Assembly (NCBI GenBank): GCA_028280485.1
Contig: JANQLS010000202.1
Coordinates: forward strand, 1-64,000
Length of the DNA: 64,000 bases
Direction: 5' to 3'
Source: Planctomycetota bacterium
GTDB taxonomy: Bacteria; Planctomycetota; UBA8108; JACQVS01
Below the pieces are notes generated by a model, which was not told the DNA's origin, did not search any database, and was given only the letters and a program-made list of their open reading frames with translations. Numbering within the stretch: position 1 is the first letter of the stretch; every line of letters starts with the position of its first letter. The position numbers were made by a program, and so were the translations under genes. Positions 41,106 through 51,882 of this stretch are shown here, piece after piece.

Positions 41106-44100
41106 TCACATCATCCTCCGATAAGCTCCCCCCACTTCGAACAAGGCATCTGAGATCTGACCTAGACTGGCGACCTTCACCGTATCCATCAATACTTCGA
41201 AAGTGTTACCGCCTTGACTCGCTACTTCTTTTAATCGAGCTAACTCTGTTTCAGCCTTGTCTAAATTTTGTTTTTGAAAGTCCCGTAATCTTTCGATTTG
41301 AAGATCTTTCTCTTCGGGCGTTGATCGCACCACCTGATGGGCGGGTATCGACGCCTCGGATTCTTCTTCATTTAAAAAAGTATTCACCCCGATTATCGGT
41401 CGCTCTCCGGTTTGCTTCGTACTTTCGTAAACATGAGACTCGTCTTGAATCTTGCCTCGGAGGTACCCCGTCTCCATCGCTCCGGGGATACCACCACGAG
41501 TGGAGATGCGTTCGAACTCATCGAGAACTGCTTCTTCTACCAAATCGGTGAGCTCTTCAAATAAATAAGAACCTTGGTTGGGATTCTCATTTTGAGAAGC
41601 GCCTAGTTCTTTTTGAACGATCAGTTGAATAGCTAAAGCCCGACGCACTGATTCTTCCGTCGGAGTGGTCACCGCTTCATCGTAGGCGTTCGTATGGAGA
41701 GAATTACATTGATCGAAATAAGCCATCAACGCTTGAAGAGTCGTTCGAATATCGTTGAAGGCCACTTCTCGAGCGTGAAGAGAACGCCCCGAAGTTTGAA
41801 TGTGATACTTTAATTTTTGGGCTCGCTCACTGGCACCGTATAAATCCTTGAGGACGATTGCCCAAATCCTTCGCGCCACTCTTCCGATGACGGAATACTC
41901 AGGATCTAATCCCATCGAAAAGAAGAAGGATAAGCTTGGGGCGAAAGCATCGACATTTAAGCCCCGCGATAAAAAGTACTCTACATAAGTGAGACCATTC
42001 GCCAAAGTGAAAGCTAACTGAGTGATGGGATTGGCTCCTGCTTCAGCGATGTGATAACCACTGATCGAGATCGAATAAAAATTCTTGATCTTCTGCTGAT
42101 CGAAGAATTCTTGAACATCTCCCATCATCTTCAAGGCGAACGGAGTCGAGAAAATACAGGTATTCTGGGCTTGGTCTTCTTTGAGAATATCCGCTTGCAC
42201 CGTGCCCCGTACGGATCTTAAGGCTTCGGTACGAAGGCGAATTTCTTCCTCCCGATCAGGAGACCGTCCTTCAGCCTCGACAAACGCTTCCAGTCGCTGG
42301 TCGATCGCCGTGTTGAAAAACATCGCCAATAAAATCGGCGCAGGTCCATTGATTGTCATCGACACACTCGTCGAGGGTGAACAGAGATCAAAGCCGTGAT
42401 AGAGGCGCTTCATATCGTCGAGGGTGGCGATACTGACTCCACTCTCCCCCACCTTTCCCCAGATATCGGGACGTTCAGCGGGATCATGGCCGTACAGGGT
42501 GACGCTATCAAATGCCGTCGATAAACGCTTTGCCGGTTGACCTTCACAGAGGAGGTGAAAACGCCTATTGGTTTTCTCAGGGGGGCCTTCGCCCGCAAAT
42601 TGACGAGTCGGATTTTCATCCCGTCGACGAAAAGGAAAGACTCCCGCAGTATAGGGAAAACTTCCCGGGAGGTTTTCTAATCTCAAAAACTTGACGAGTT
42701 GAGATCGGTTTTCAAATTTAGGAAGAGCCACTTTAGGGATGCGGGTACCTGAAAGACTTTCAGTAGCCGTTTGTACCTCAAACTGTCGATCACGAACCTG
42801 ATAGACAATTTTCTCACCCTGAAAAGACTCGTAGGTCGCTTCCCATCGATTTAATTCTTCAAGCAATGCAGGAGGTAATTGGGATCGCAGGCTTTCTTGA
42901 ATTTCTCTGAGCCGCTGTGCGCCCTCTTCACTTCCCTCTTCTTCTAAAACCGTTTTTGAAGTTGCTAAGGCATCCATTTTAGAAAGAAGATTGGAGTATT
43001 CGAAAGTTTGCTGTTTGTACTTTCTAACCGTATGAGCGGCTTCCCAAAGGTAATTTTCTCGCCCAGGAGGGATGAGTCCTTTAACTTTGAAATCGATTGA
43101 AACTGAACTTGGCTTAGATTCCTTTAATGACTCTAAACCGAGTTCTTGAAGACGTTCAGTAATTTTGAGATAGAGTTGCTCCACTCCTGAATCATTAAAG
43201 TGATGAGCACACGTACCGATCACTCGTTCATCAGGATTTTCAACTCCCGTACGCCGCAACTGTCGAATGACTTGCCCGACTGCGTCCTCGGCTCCCTGAC
43301 GGTCACTTTTGTTGAGGGCTATCCAATCGGCAAAGTCGAGCATATCGATTTTTTCGAGCTGAGTGGGCGCTCCGAACTCAGGAGTCATCACGTAGAGAGA
43401 CACATCCGCCACTTCTAAAATGGCAGCAGCTCCTTGCCCCGTTCCCGCGGTCTCTACGATGACAAATGAGAAACCGGATTTCGAAAAAGCTTCAATCGAA
43501 TCCTGAACTGCTTTTGATAGTTCGGTACCCGATTCCCGGGTCGCTAAACTTCTTAAATAAACCGAATCGCGATAGATCGCATTCATCCGTAAGCGATCGC
43601 CGAGTAGAGCTCCACCCGTTTTCCTTTTCGTAGGATCCACCGAGATAATGGCGATAGGAAGGGACCGAGAGTCTCTCCCGAATCGGAGAAGTAATTCATC
43701 GACTAACGAACTCTTACCGGCTCCACCGGGACCCGTGACTCCTAAAACCAATGCTTTATTATTGGGTGCAACCGACTTCAAGTCTTCGATCGAAACTCGA
43801 CCTTGTTCAAGCTGGTACAAGCAGTGACTCAGTTGAGCTTCTTGAGATCGGTCTAAAACTAAGCTTTGAGGATCTTGGCTTTCTTGACGATGGATTTCAG
43901 CTTCCGAAATGATCTCTTGAACCATTCCTTCGAGCCCTAACTGGCGACCATCTTCAGGAGTGAAAATTTTTGCTCGGGCAACCTCTGCAAGCATCGCGAC
44001 TTCTCGAGGTAAGATCACTCCACCACCACCACCGAATAGAGGCATGTCGGGTCGCCCAGAATCGATCAGAAGTTTTCTAAGGTACGGGAAGAATTCATTG

Positions 44101-44312
44101 TGGCCGCCCTGATAAGAACTGACACAAATCGCATGAGCTTCCTCTTGAACAGCAGCACGGACAATTTCATGGGCAGGGCGATTGTGGCCGAGGTGGATGA
44201 CCTCTGCTCCCTGGGCTTGAAGGAGTCGCCGAATTAAGTTGATCGAGGCATCGTGTCCATCGAACAAGGCCGTTGCCGTCACGATGCGAGGAGGAGAGGG
44301 CCGAGACGTCAT
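41106..44312 (-). CDS. icmF: Fused acyl-CoA mutase: B12-binding, MeaI-type G domain, mutase (IcmF)
   Basis: B12-binding N-terminus 'DGHDASINLIRRLLQAQGAEVIHLG', GPGGAGKSSL, mutase 'PYTAGVFPFRRRDENPTRQFAGEG...KRLSTAFDSVTLYG...TSVSMTINGPAP'. Confidence 0.93.
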   Translation of the reverse strand: MTSRPSPPRIVTATALFDGHDASINLIRRLLQAQGAEVIHLGHNRPAHEIVRAAVQEEAHAICVSSYQGGHNEFFPYLRKLLIDSGRPDMPLFGGGGGVILPREVAMLAEVARAKIFTPEDGRQLGLEGMVQEIISEAEIHRQESQDPQSLVLDRSQEAQLSHCLYQLEQGRVSIEDLKSVAPNNKALVLGVTGPGGAGKSSLVDELLLRFGRDSRSLPIAIISVDPTKRKTGGALLGDRLRMNAIYRDSVYLRSLATRESGTELSKAVQDSIEAFSKSGFSFVIVETAGTGQGAAAILEVADVSLYVMTPEFGAPTQLEKIDMLDFADWIALNKSDRQGAEDAVGQVIRQLRRTGVENPDERVIGTCAHHFNDSGVEQLYLKITERLQELGLESLKESKPSSVSIDFKVKGLIPPGRENYLWEAAHTVRKYKQQTFEYSNLLSKMDALATSKTVLEEEGSEEGAQRLREIQESLRSQLPPALLEELNRWEATYESFQGEKIVYQVRDRQFEVQTATESLSGTRIPKVALPKFENRSQLVKFLRLENLPGSFPYTAGVFPFRRRDENPTRQFAGEGPPEKTNRRFHLLCEGQPAKRLSTAFDSVTLYGHDPAERPDIWGKVGESGVSIATLDDMKRLYHGFDLCSPSTSVSMTINGPAPILLAMFFNTAIDQRLEAFVEAEGRSPDREEEIRLRTEALRSVRGTVQADILKEDQAQNTCIFSTPFALKMMGDVQEFFDQQKIKNFYSISISGYHIAEAGANPITQLAFTLANGLTYVEYFLSRGLNVDAFAPSLSFFFSMGLDPEYSVIGRVARRIWAIVLKDLYGASERAQKLKYHIQTSGRSLHAREVAFNDIRTTLQALMAYFDQCNSLHTNAYDEAVTTPTEESVRRALAIQLIVQKELGASQNENPNQGSYLFEELTDLVEEAVLDEFERISTRGGIPGAMETGYLRGKIQDESHVYESTKQTGERPIIGVNTFLNEEESEASIPAHQVVRSTPEEKDLQIERLRDFQKQNLDKAETELARLKEVASQGGNTFEVLMDTVKVASLGQISDALFEVGGAYRRMM

Positions 44313-45799
44313 TTGATGATCTTCTCGTCGATTTTACTCCCGTCACAACTGATGAGTTTTCTTCGTTTATCAACGACAGTTTCAATATTGACGGGACGTC
44401 CCCAAATCTTCGCCAAACTTCGAAGAGTGTCACGGGCGGCATCCATCTTCAAAGGAACGCCTTCGAAGCGATGGATCAGATAAAGTTCTCCGCGATTTTT
44501 ATAGTTCGCATCATCGAGGTAGATATAGGGTTGACCAAAATTAGCGATGCCAAAGAGTAACTTCTCTTTGATCGCTTGGAAATCTCGATCTGCGATTTCG
44601 TAATCACCCGTTTGGCGATTGTATTCATAGGTGAAGAGCTTGTGCTCGTCACAAAATTCTTCGGTTAAAAATTCGTCGATGAAGGTGACGTCGTTATGGA
44701 TCTTTCGAACTTCAAAGATCTTTTCGCGTCCCTGCTGGGCATCCGTATTCCAGTCTCTTCGAGTGGCGATGTCACCACACCGCTCCCATTCCGAGCCGAA
44801 TTTTCCTTTATTCCATCGATCTTCGATATCTCGGAAGAGTTCGATTCCCACCTTGTAAGGGTTCAACGAACCTGGGGAAGATCCCATCGTCATCGAATGG
44901 TGTTCGGCATAATCGATGACTTCACTGGGCTCCAAGGCCTTTTGCGTCATGATCTTTGAGTGCCAGTAGGAAGCCCAACCTTCATTCATGATCTTCGTCA
45001 TGCCTTGAGGAGCGAAATAGTAAGCTTCCTCCCGAATCATCGAAAGGATATCTCGTTGCCAGCGTTCGATGGGTGCGAACTCGATGAGAAAGTGAAGCAA
45101 GTCTTTCTCGGGTTGATCGGGAAATCGTTCTTGCTCTTGAAACTTCTTGATGATTTCTTGGCGTTCCGCCTCGAGGACTTCAGGAGGATTGATAAAGGGA
45201 TCCATGTACTCTTTTGACTTCAATCGTGAAGGCTGAGTTTCTTGGCGTTCCTTTTCTTTTTCTTCTTCTGAAATTTCACGACGTCTCTTGATAAAGGGCG
45301 AGTGGTAGTCGATCAAATTTTCGATCGACAAACAGGTATCGATGAAGTCCTCGACGGTCTCTAAACCGTAACGATCGATATAACGGCGGATGCGAACTCC
45401 GTGGTTCGCCATCTCATCCATCATCTTGCGGTTGGTTTTACTGAACCAATAGTTCTTCTTAAAGAAATCGGAGTGCCCGTAAACGTGGGCCATCACCATC
45501 TTTTGATCGACCAGACTGTTACAGTTGAGAAGGTAGGCGTAACAAGGATCGTTATTGATCACCAATTCACTGACTTTTTGAAGTCCGTAAGAATAATTCT
45601 TCGAGTACTCTTCGTAAGCCATTCCGAAACGCCAGTGAGGATAGCGAGTAGGGAATCCCCCGTAAGCGACGACCATGTTGAGCTCTTCGTAGGTTAAGAG
45701 CTCGAAGATTACCTCGAAGAAATCGAGGCCGTACTCGACCGCATATCCACGGATCTCTTTCGCCCAAGAGCTGAGTTCAGGGGTTAGCATGGTGGTCAT
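44309..45799 (-). CDS. spoVR: SpoVR family protein
   Basis: 'FFKKNYWFSKTNRKMMDEMANHGVRIRRY', 'MNEGWASYWHSKIM'. Confidence 0.95.
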   Translation of the reverse strand: MTTMLTPELSSWAKEIRGYAVEYGLDFFEVIFELLTYEELNMVVAYGGFPTRYPHWRFGMAYEEYSKNYSYGLQKVSELVINNDPCYAYLLNCNSLVDQKMVMAHVYGHSDFFKKNYWFSKTNRKMMDEMANHGVRIRRYIDRYGLETVEDFIDTCLSIENLIDYHSPFIKRRREISEEEKEKERQETQPSRLKSKEYMDPFINPPEVLEAERQEIIKKFQEQERFPDQPEKDLLHFLIEFAPIERWQRDILSMIREEAYYFAPQGMTKIMNEGWASYWHSKIMTQKALEPSEVIDYAEHHSMTMGSSPGSLNPYKVGIELFRDIEDRWNKGKFGSEWERCGDIATRRDWNTDAQQGREKIFEVRKIHNDVTFIDEFLTEEFCDEHKLFTYEYNRQTGDYEIADRDFQAIKEKLLFGIANFGQPYIYLDDANYKNRGELYLIHRFEGVPLKMDAARDTLRSLAKIWGRPVNIETVVDKRRKLISCDGSKIDEKIIK

Positions 45800-45831
45800 C
45801 GCGGGGCTCCGAGTTCGGTTAATGAGTTCTC

Positions 45832-46929
45832 TTACTTCCCCTTACCGAGGAAGGTCTTGATACTTTTATAAATGTCATCTCGACTGTTGATTTCACTGAG
45901 AAGCAATTTGGGTTCTTCAGGGATTTCTTCAGTGAGGTCTCGCAAAAATTGCCCGCTACCGTAAGCACTTTTAACCTGCCCGTAACAAAAGACGTTCGAC
46001 CAAGGGATCAAAGTCTCTTTTAAGATCTTCATACATCGAGTGGTGTCATCGCCTCCCCAGTTGTCTCCATCGGAAAAATGGAAGGGGTAGATATTCCACA
46101 AGGCAGGATCGTAATCCTTTTTGATAATGTCTTCACAAAGCTGATAAGCAGAAGAAATCTTCGTTCCGCCCGATTCTCTCAAATGGAAGAAAGTATGACG
46201 GTCGACTTCCCGCGAGACAGCGTCATGAACGATAAAACGAGTTTCGATATCTTTGTATTGAGAACGAAGCCAAGTATCGATCCAGAAACTTTCGATACGC
46301 ACCACTTCCTTTTGCTCGTTCCCCATAGAGCCCGAAACATCCATCATGTAAATGATGGCCGCCGAGGACTCGGGAATAGCTTTCTGCTTGGCGGCGCGGA
46401 AGCGCTTATCTTCTTTAATAGGAAGAATCACGGGGTCTTCAGGGTTGTAGAGCCCTGAAGAGAGCTGCCGCTTCAAAGACTGTTTGAAGGTGCGCTTGAA
46501 GTGTCGAAGGGATTCGGGTCCAGTATGGTGAATACCAGTATAGCGATCAGAGTCTGTCGTCAGCCGTTGATCACCCTTGGGTTCGATCCGAGGTAATTCG
46601 AGTTCTTCACCGAGAATTTCAGCCAACTCTTCTAAAGTGACATCGACCTCTAAAGGGTGGTCTCCCGCTTGCTCTCCCGCACCGGGTTCCATGCCCTGTT
46701 GATCTTGGTCGATCGGAGTGCCCTTTTCTCCCGGGCCTTGACCGACGCCACCAGACTCTTGGCTACCGTACTTAAAACGAGGGATATCCACCTGAGGAAG
46801 AGGGATCGAAACGACATTCTTTCCCTGCTTCCCCAAGATTTCACCACGGGTGATGTAACCCTTGAGGTTGTCTTTGATCTTGCCTCGGACGATTTGTCGG
46901 AAGCGATTACTGTCGGGGTAGACTTTCAT
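45832..46929 (-). CDS. yeaH: YeaH/DUF444 family protein (VWA-like)
   Basis: '[28 protein letters not shown]', between spoVR and prkA. Confidence 0.95.
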   Translation of the reverse strand: MKVYPDSNRFRQIVRGKIKDNLKGYITRGEILGKQGKNVVSIPLPQVDIPRFKYGSQESGGVGQGPGEKGTPIDQDQQGMEPGAGEQAGDHPLEVDVTLEELAEILGEELELPRIEPKGDQRLTTDSDRYTGIHHTGPESLRHFKRTFKQSLKRQLSSGLYNPEDPVILPIKEDKRFRAAKQKAIPESSAAIIYMMDVSGSMGNEQKEVVRIESFWIDTWLRSQYKDIETRFIVHDAVSREVDRHTFFHLRESGGTKISSAYQLCEDIIKKDYDPALWNIYPFHFSDGDNWGGDDTTRCMKILKETLIPWSNVFCYGQVKSAYGSGQFLRDLTEEIPEEPKLLLSEINSRDDIYKSIKTFLGKGK

Positions 46930-47017
46930 TCTTTATCACCAGACACAGAACGAGCCCGCGTTGAAACGTACTCGCTCATTGGATGATCGGAACTCTCCCC
47001 TCCCGAATTCCAATGGA

Positions 47018-49063
47018 TTAAACTTTCTTCACATCTCCACGAGCAAAGATAGAGGCGACGTAATTGAGGACATCGGTAGCCGAGCTTTCGTTGTAACCAA
47101 AGTTTTTGATCAAACGATTCTTCACGATATCGATCTTCTCTTGGGTCTCTTTATCGACGACCGAAGAGACGAGACTCGTGAGTTTGATGGTGTCTTTCTG
47201 ATCTTCGAAGATTTTTAATTCCAAAGCCTTTTGGAGGCGGGCGTTCGTTTTAAAGTCGAACTGCTTACCTTCAACGGCGAGGGCACCGATGTAATTCATG
47301 ATTTCTCGACGGAAATCTTCTTTTCGGCTTTCAGGAATTTCGATCTTCTCTTCGATCGAACGCATCAGGCGTTCATCGGGTTCTTCTTCTTGACCCGTGT
47401 ATTTGTTGCGCACTCGTTCTTTTTGAGTGTAAGCCTTGATATTGTCGACGTAGTTTGAACAGAGCTTGCTGATCGCATCTTCATCGGCAGAGATGGCTCT
47501 TTGGACTTCGTTTTTGACGATGTCTTCATACTCTTCTTTGACGACGGAGAGCAGCTCTTTTACTCGACGGCGATCATCATCGTTTGAGAGCAATGAATGA
47601 TGCTTCAAACCTCGTTCAAGTTCATTGAGAACCATGAAGGGATTGATCGTGTCAAAGTTTTCTTCGTTGACGAGAGCGTTTGAAATTTTGTCTTGAATGT
47701 AACGAGGAGAAATCCCTTCGAGGCCTTCTCGACGCGCATCGTTCCTCAGCTCTTTAACGTTCTCTTCGGTAAAACCGGGCATGGTTTTACCGTCGTAGAG
47801 CTTGAGCTTTTGAAGCAAGCTTAGTTGAGCCTTCTTCGGTTCTTCCAAACGAGTGAGGATCGCCCACATCGCCGCCATTTCGATCGTGTGAGGAGCGATG
47901 TGTTTTTTGATACGCTCAGAGTTGAAATCTTTTTGATAGATCTGAACTTCGTGCTTAAGAGTGGTGATGTAGGGAACATCGACCTTGACGGTTCGGTCTC
48001 TGAACGCCTCCATCAACTCATTGTTCTGAAGCTTTTTGTATTCGGGCTCATTGGTGTGACCGATGATCACTAAATCGATATCGGTTTGAGCAAACTTCTT
48101 CGGCTTGATACTGTGCTCTTGACTCGCACCTAGCAAATCGTAGAGGAAGGCCACATCGAGCTTCAAAACTTCGATGAACTCGAGCACGCCGCGATTCGCC
48201 ACCTGAAATTCACCATCAAAGTTGAAGGCACGAGGGTCGGAATCGCTTCCGTATTGAGCGATCTTTCGGTAGTTGATATCTCCCGTGAGCTCGGTCGAGT
48301 CTTGGTTCTTCTCGTCCTTCGGCTGAAAGGTACCGATTCCAATTCGATCTTTTTCAGAGAGTACCAAACGGTAAACCTCGATGTGCTCACTGACTCGAGA
48401 CCAATCGCCTTGGTAGCGCTTGAGAAGATCTTGGTAGTAGTACCTACAGATAGGACAGAGTTCACCTTCGACTTGAATGCTGTAATCGGCATCGACCGCT
48501 TCGGTGAGGTCGTCGCACAAGCTCTGGCGAGCTTTCATGGGGATCAACTTGAGGGGCTCTTCCCTGACGGGGCAATCGTGAGTTCCCGCATTTTCACCAT
48601 CGGGAATTTTCCATCGATAGGAATACAGTGCTCCCTCGGGAGTTCTCGCGTAGGCCTCTAAGCCCTTTTTGAGGAGTCGAGCGATCGTTGACTTGGCACT
48701 CCCCACCGGACCGTGAAGGAGCAGGACTCTCTTCTCGGTTCCGTAACCGTGGGCGGCACTTTTGAAGTGTCCGACCAAGCGCATCAATTGTCGATCGAGG
48801 CCGTAGATGGCATCTTTGCCATCCTCGATGGGATCATCGAAGAAATTGTAATGAACAATCTTTTCTTTGAAGAGAGTGTACTCTTCACAACCGTACGACA
48901 TGATCATGTCGTAGACCCGCTGATAGGCATTGCGGGCAAGGCGCGGATTTTCGAGAACCCGTTCGAGGTACTGGGAAAAGGAGCCCGTCCAGGTGAGCTC
49001 TTGGAATTTTTCTTGATTGACCTCAGATTCGATGAGGTCGTAGACGCGAGTAACATCAGCCAT
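47018..49063 (-). CDS. prkA: PrkA/YeaG family serine protein kinase
   Basis: '[23 protein letters not shown]', '[26 protein letters not shown]'. Confidence 0.95.
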   Translation of the reverse strand: MADVTRVYDLIESEVNQEKFQELTWTGSFSQYLERVLENPRLARNAYQRVYDMIMSYGCEEYTLFKEKIVHYNFFDDPIEDGKDAIYGLDRQLMRLVGHFKSAAHGYGTEKRVLLLHGPVGSAKSTIARLLKKGLEAYARTPEGALYSYRWKIPDGENAGTHDCPVREEPLKLIPMKARQSLCDDLTEAVDADYSIQVEGELCPICRYYYQDLLKRYQGDWSRVSEHIEVYRLVLSEKDRIGIGTFQPKDEKNQDSTELTGDINYRKIAQYGSDSDPRAFNFDGEFQVANRGVLEFIEVLKLDVAFLYDLLGASQEHSIKPKKFAQTDIDLVIIGHTNEPEYKKLQNNELMEAFRDRTVKVDVPYITTLKHEVQIYQKDFNSERIKKHIAPHTIEMAAMWAILTRLEEPKKAQLSLLQKLKLYDGKTMPGFTEENVKELRNDARREGLEGISPRYIQDKISNALVNEENFDTINPFMVLNELERGLKHHSLLSNDDDRRRVKELLSVVKEEYEDIVKNEVQRAISADEDAISKLCSNYVDNIKAYTQKERVRNKYTGQEEEPDERLMRSIEEKIEIPESRKEDFRREIMNYIGALAVEGKQFDFKTNARLQKALELKIFEDQKDTIKLTSLVSSVVDKETQEKIDIVKNRLIKNFGYNESSATDVLNYVASIFARGDVKKV

Positions 49064-49361
49064 GGGGATACCTCCTGCTTCGGTTATCGGTCAAATGGAA
49101 TGCCACCAAGAGCATTATTCGGCTCAGATTTTTATAAATTGAAGAATCAAAACTCGGCGAAAATAGGTGAGGATTTCCTCCAGCAAGAATGTGATTAAGG
49201 GTGGAAACGGAGGGTGATTCTCCAATCAAAAACAGCCAGAAAGTACTCCATCGGAGACCTTTCCCCGATGAGCAATAAGTACCGATAACATCAACTCTTC
49301 CAGCCCTTCAAATTATAGGTCCTTCCCATTCCTTCGCCAATTTCCCCTCCCCCAAAACTCT

Positions 49362-49373
49362 ACCCAGGGTACG
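49362..49373. promoter_or_regulatory. ACCCAGGGTACG motif copy 3, upstream of the prkA operon
   Basis: Same 12-mer core as 16216-16227 and 16343-16354; here part of TACCC-A-GGGTA. Confidence 0.35.
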
Positions 49374-49440
49374 CAGATTAAGACTTTAAGCTATTTTCCT
49401 ATAAGGAATTAGGGGTTGAGGCCTCAGGTTTTCAAAACAT

Positions 49441-49481
49441 AAAAAAAGCCCGCAGAGAACGATAAGCTCTCTGCGGGCTTT
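49441..49481 (-). terminator. Intrinsic terminator for dnaK (minus strand)
   Basis: AAAGCCCGCAGAGA ... TCTCTGCGGGCTTT with A-run on the plus strand. Confidence 0.85.
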
Positions 49482-49501
49482 CGAAGCTGGAGAGTAGAAC
49501 G

Positions 49502-51463
49502 TTACTCTTTGACTTCGTAATCAGCGTCGATGATGGTTTCTTTCTGACCGTCTTCTTCGCCTGCAGAAGCACCTGCACTTTGGGCCTCACCACCAGGGGC
49601 GGGACCTGGTTCGGGCTGGGGAGCCTCGGCTCCGCCTTGTTGCTGGGCGGCTTCTTGAGCGGCCTTCTCGTAGATGACCTTACCGGCTTCTTGAGCGACT
49701 TTATCGAGCTCTTCGAGAGCCTGCTTCATGCCTTCCACGTCATCTTTGTCTCTGGCTGCTTTCAAGCGATCGATTACCGCACCGATTCGAGCTCGATCCT
49801 TTTCTTCGAGGACTTCCGTGTTTTCAGAAACAAACTTCTCGGTTTGGTAAACCATGCTGTCGGCTTGGTTCTTCGTATCGATCAATTCACGTTTTTCACG
49901 GTCGGCGTCCGCGTGAGCCTCGGCTTCAGTTTTCATCTTCTCGATTTCATCTTGGCTGAGTCCACCCGAACTGGTGATACGGATGTTCTTCTCTTTACCA
50001 GTACCCGTGTCTTTCGCGGACACATTGAGAATTCCGTTCGCATCGATATCGAAGGAGACTTCGATCTGAGGAACTCCCCGTGGTGCTGGCGCGATCCCTT
50101 CCAAGAGGAAGGAGCCTAAGAGGCGGTTATCCGTCGCCATTTCGCGTTCACCCTGGTAGACCTTGATCTCAACCGAAGTTTGGTTATCGGCTGCAGTTGA
50201 GAAGGTTTCTTTTTTCGTGGTTGGAATCGTCGTATTCCGTTCGATCAATTTCGTCATGACGCCACCCAGGGTTTCGATACCCAACGAAAGGGGAGTCACA
50301 TCGAGTAAGAGAACGTCGTTGAGAGCCTCATCTCCCTGAAGAATTCCACCCTGGATCGCAGCCCCTAATGAAACGACTTCATCGACGTTCACTGAGCGGT
50401 TGGGTTCTTTCTTGAAGATCTCTTCAACGAGAGCTTGAACCTGAGGAATCCGAGTTGAACCACCGACTAAAAGAACTTCGTCGATGTCTCCGGGAGCCAA
50501 CTTGGCATCTTTCATGGCGAGCTCGCAGGGTCGTCGACAACGTTCGACTTCAGACTCGATCAGTTGTTCGAATTTCGAACGACTCAAGTCTAACTGCAAG
50601 TGCTTAGGACCCGTTTGATCCGCGGTAATAAAGGGCAAGTTGATATCGGTTGAACCCTTCGTTGAAAGTTCACATTTGGCTTTTTCAGCGGCTTCTTTCA
50701 GCCGTTGGAGAGCCATTTGATCGTTTCTGAGATCCACACCGTGTTCTTTTTGAAATTCGTCTGCGATGTAATCGATAAGAACTTGGTCGAAGTTGTCTCC
50801 ACCCAAGTGGGTGTCACCGTTGGTTGACAGAACTTCAAAGAGTCCTTCATCCACTTTGAGCACAGAGATATCGAAAGTTCCACCACCGAGGTCGAAAACG
50901 GCGATTTTTTGATTCGCACGTTTATCTTTAATTCCGTAGGAAAGAGCGGCGGCGGTCGGTTCGTTGATGATACGAACAACTTCCAGCCCCGCGATCGCAC
51001 CGGCATCTTTTGTTGCTTGGCGCTGACTGTCGTTGAAGTAAGCAGGAACGGTGATCACGGCCTTTTCAACCGTTTCACCGAGATAAGTCTCAGCGGATTC
51101 TTTTAAGCTACGTAATACCATCGCCGAAATTTCGGGCGGGGTGTACTCTTTGTCATCGATAGAGACTTTCACGGGATCGTTAGCACCGCCAACGATCTTG
51201 TAAGGAACCATCTTTTCTTCATCGGCGACTTCTGAGTGACGTCGGCCCATGAATCTTTTGATCGAAAAGATCGTCTTACTGGGATTGGTAATCGCTTGAC
51301 GTTTGGCGATTGTACCTACGAGAGTTTCCTTGTCGGAGAAGCCCACTACCGATGGAGTCAGTCGGTTTCCGTCGGCATTGGGAATCACCACAGGTTCAGA
51401 ACCTTCCATCACCGCGACAACCGAGTTGGTGGTTCCGAGGTCGATTCCTATGATCTTAGGCAT
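49502..51463 (-). CDS. dnaK: Chaperone DnaK (Hsp70)
   Basis: [35 protein letters not shown] ribosome-binding site supports the 51463 start; acidic tail. Confidence 0.98.
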   Translation of the reverse strand: MPKIIGIDLGTTNSVVAVMEGSEPVVIPNADGNRLTPSVVGFSDKETLVGTIAKRQAITNPSKTIFSIKRFMGRRHSEVADEEKMVPYKIVGGANDPVKVSIDDKEYTPPEISAMVLRSLKESAETYLGETVEKAVITVPAYFNDSQRQATKDAGAIAGLEVVRIINEPTAAALSYGIKDKRANQKIAVFDLGGGTFDISVLKVDEGLFEVLSTNGDTHLGGDNFDQVLIDYIADEFQKEHGVDLRNDQMALQRLKEAAEKAKCELSTKGSTDINLPFITADQTGPKHLQLDLSRSKFEQLIESEVERCRRPCELAMKDAKLAPGDIDEVLLVGGSTRIPQVQALVEEIFKKEPNRSVNVDEVVSLGAAIQGGILQGDEALNDVLLLDVTPLSLGIETLGGVMTKLIERNTTIPTTKKETFSTAADNQTSVEIKVYQGEREMATDNRLLGSFLLEGIAPAPRGVPQIEVSFDIDANGILNVSAKDTGTGKEKNIRITSSGGLSQDEIEKMKTEAEAHADADREKRELIDTKNQADSMVYQTEKFVSENTEVLEEKDRARIGAVIDRLKAARDKDDVEGMKQALEELDKVAQEAGKVIYEKAAQEAAQQQGGAEAPQPEPGPAPGGEAQSAGASAGEEDGQKETIIDADYEVKE

Positions 51464-51882
51464 GATTTCCTCCTGTGCGGCTCTTTGGCTCGCAAAACAC
51501 AAAATTCATAAAGTCGAAGTTTCTCTGTACCTCTCTTCGACCTTCTTTTCAAACACCCGTCGCTTGAGAGCTTGGGATGTAATGTAAACTGGCAAAGTTT
51601 GTAGGCTTGAGGCTTATTCGGCTGCTCAAGCAGAAATGTGGAGTTCTAAAGAGACCGTTAGAACTCCGATCTGCTCTAATCAAAGCAAATGGCGTTCCCC
51701 AAGCCTCAAAGAAAGGCATAAGTCATTTATTTAAAAGGTTTTAATTTTTAGACCACCAGAAATAATAGGCTGATATTGTTCTTGAGCCTTGAGACTTCTG
51801 CCACATCGGCAGCGCTCTTAAAAGTATGAAGGTATCGAGGACTGTCAGGGTGGCAGGCTGTGACGGAAAGTCGAGTGCGGTA

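Noticed and set aside
41057-41551. 164-aa plus-strand ORF
   Set aside because: Antisense to the IcmF C-terminus, which is strongly supported.
44309-49063. SpoVR cluster as evidence of sporulation
   Set aside because: spoVR/prkA/yeaH are widespread in non-sporulating bacteria; no other sporulation genes seen.
49580-50119. 179-aa plus-strand ORF
   Set aside because: Antisense to dnaK.
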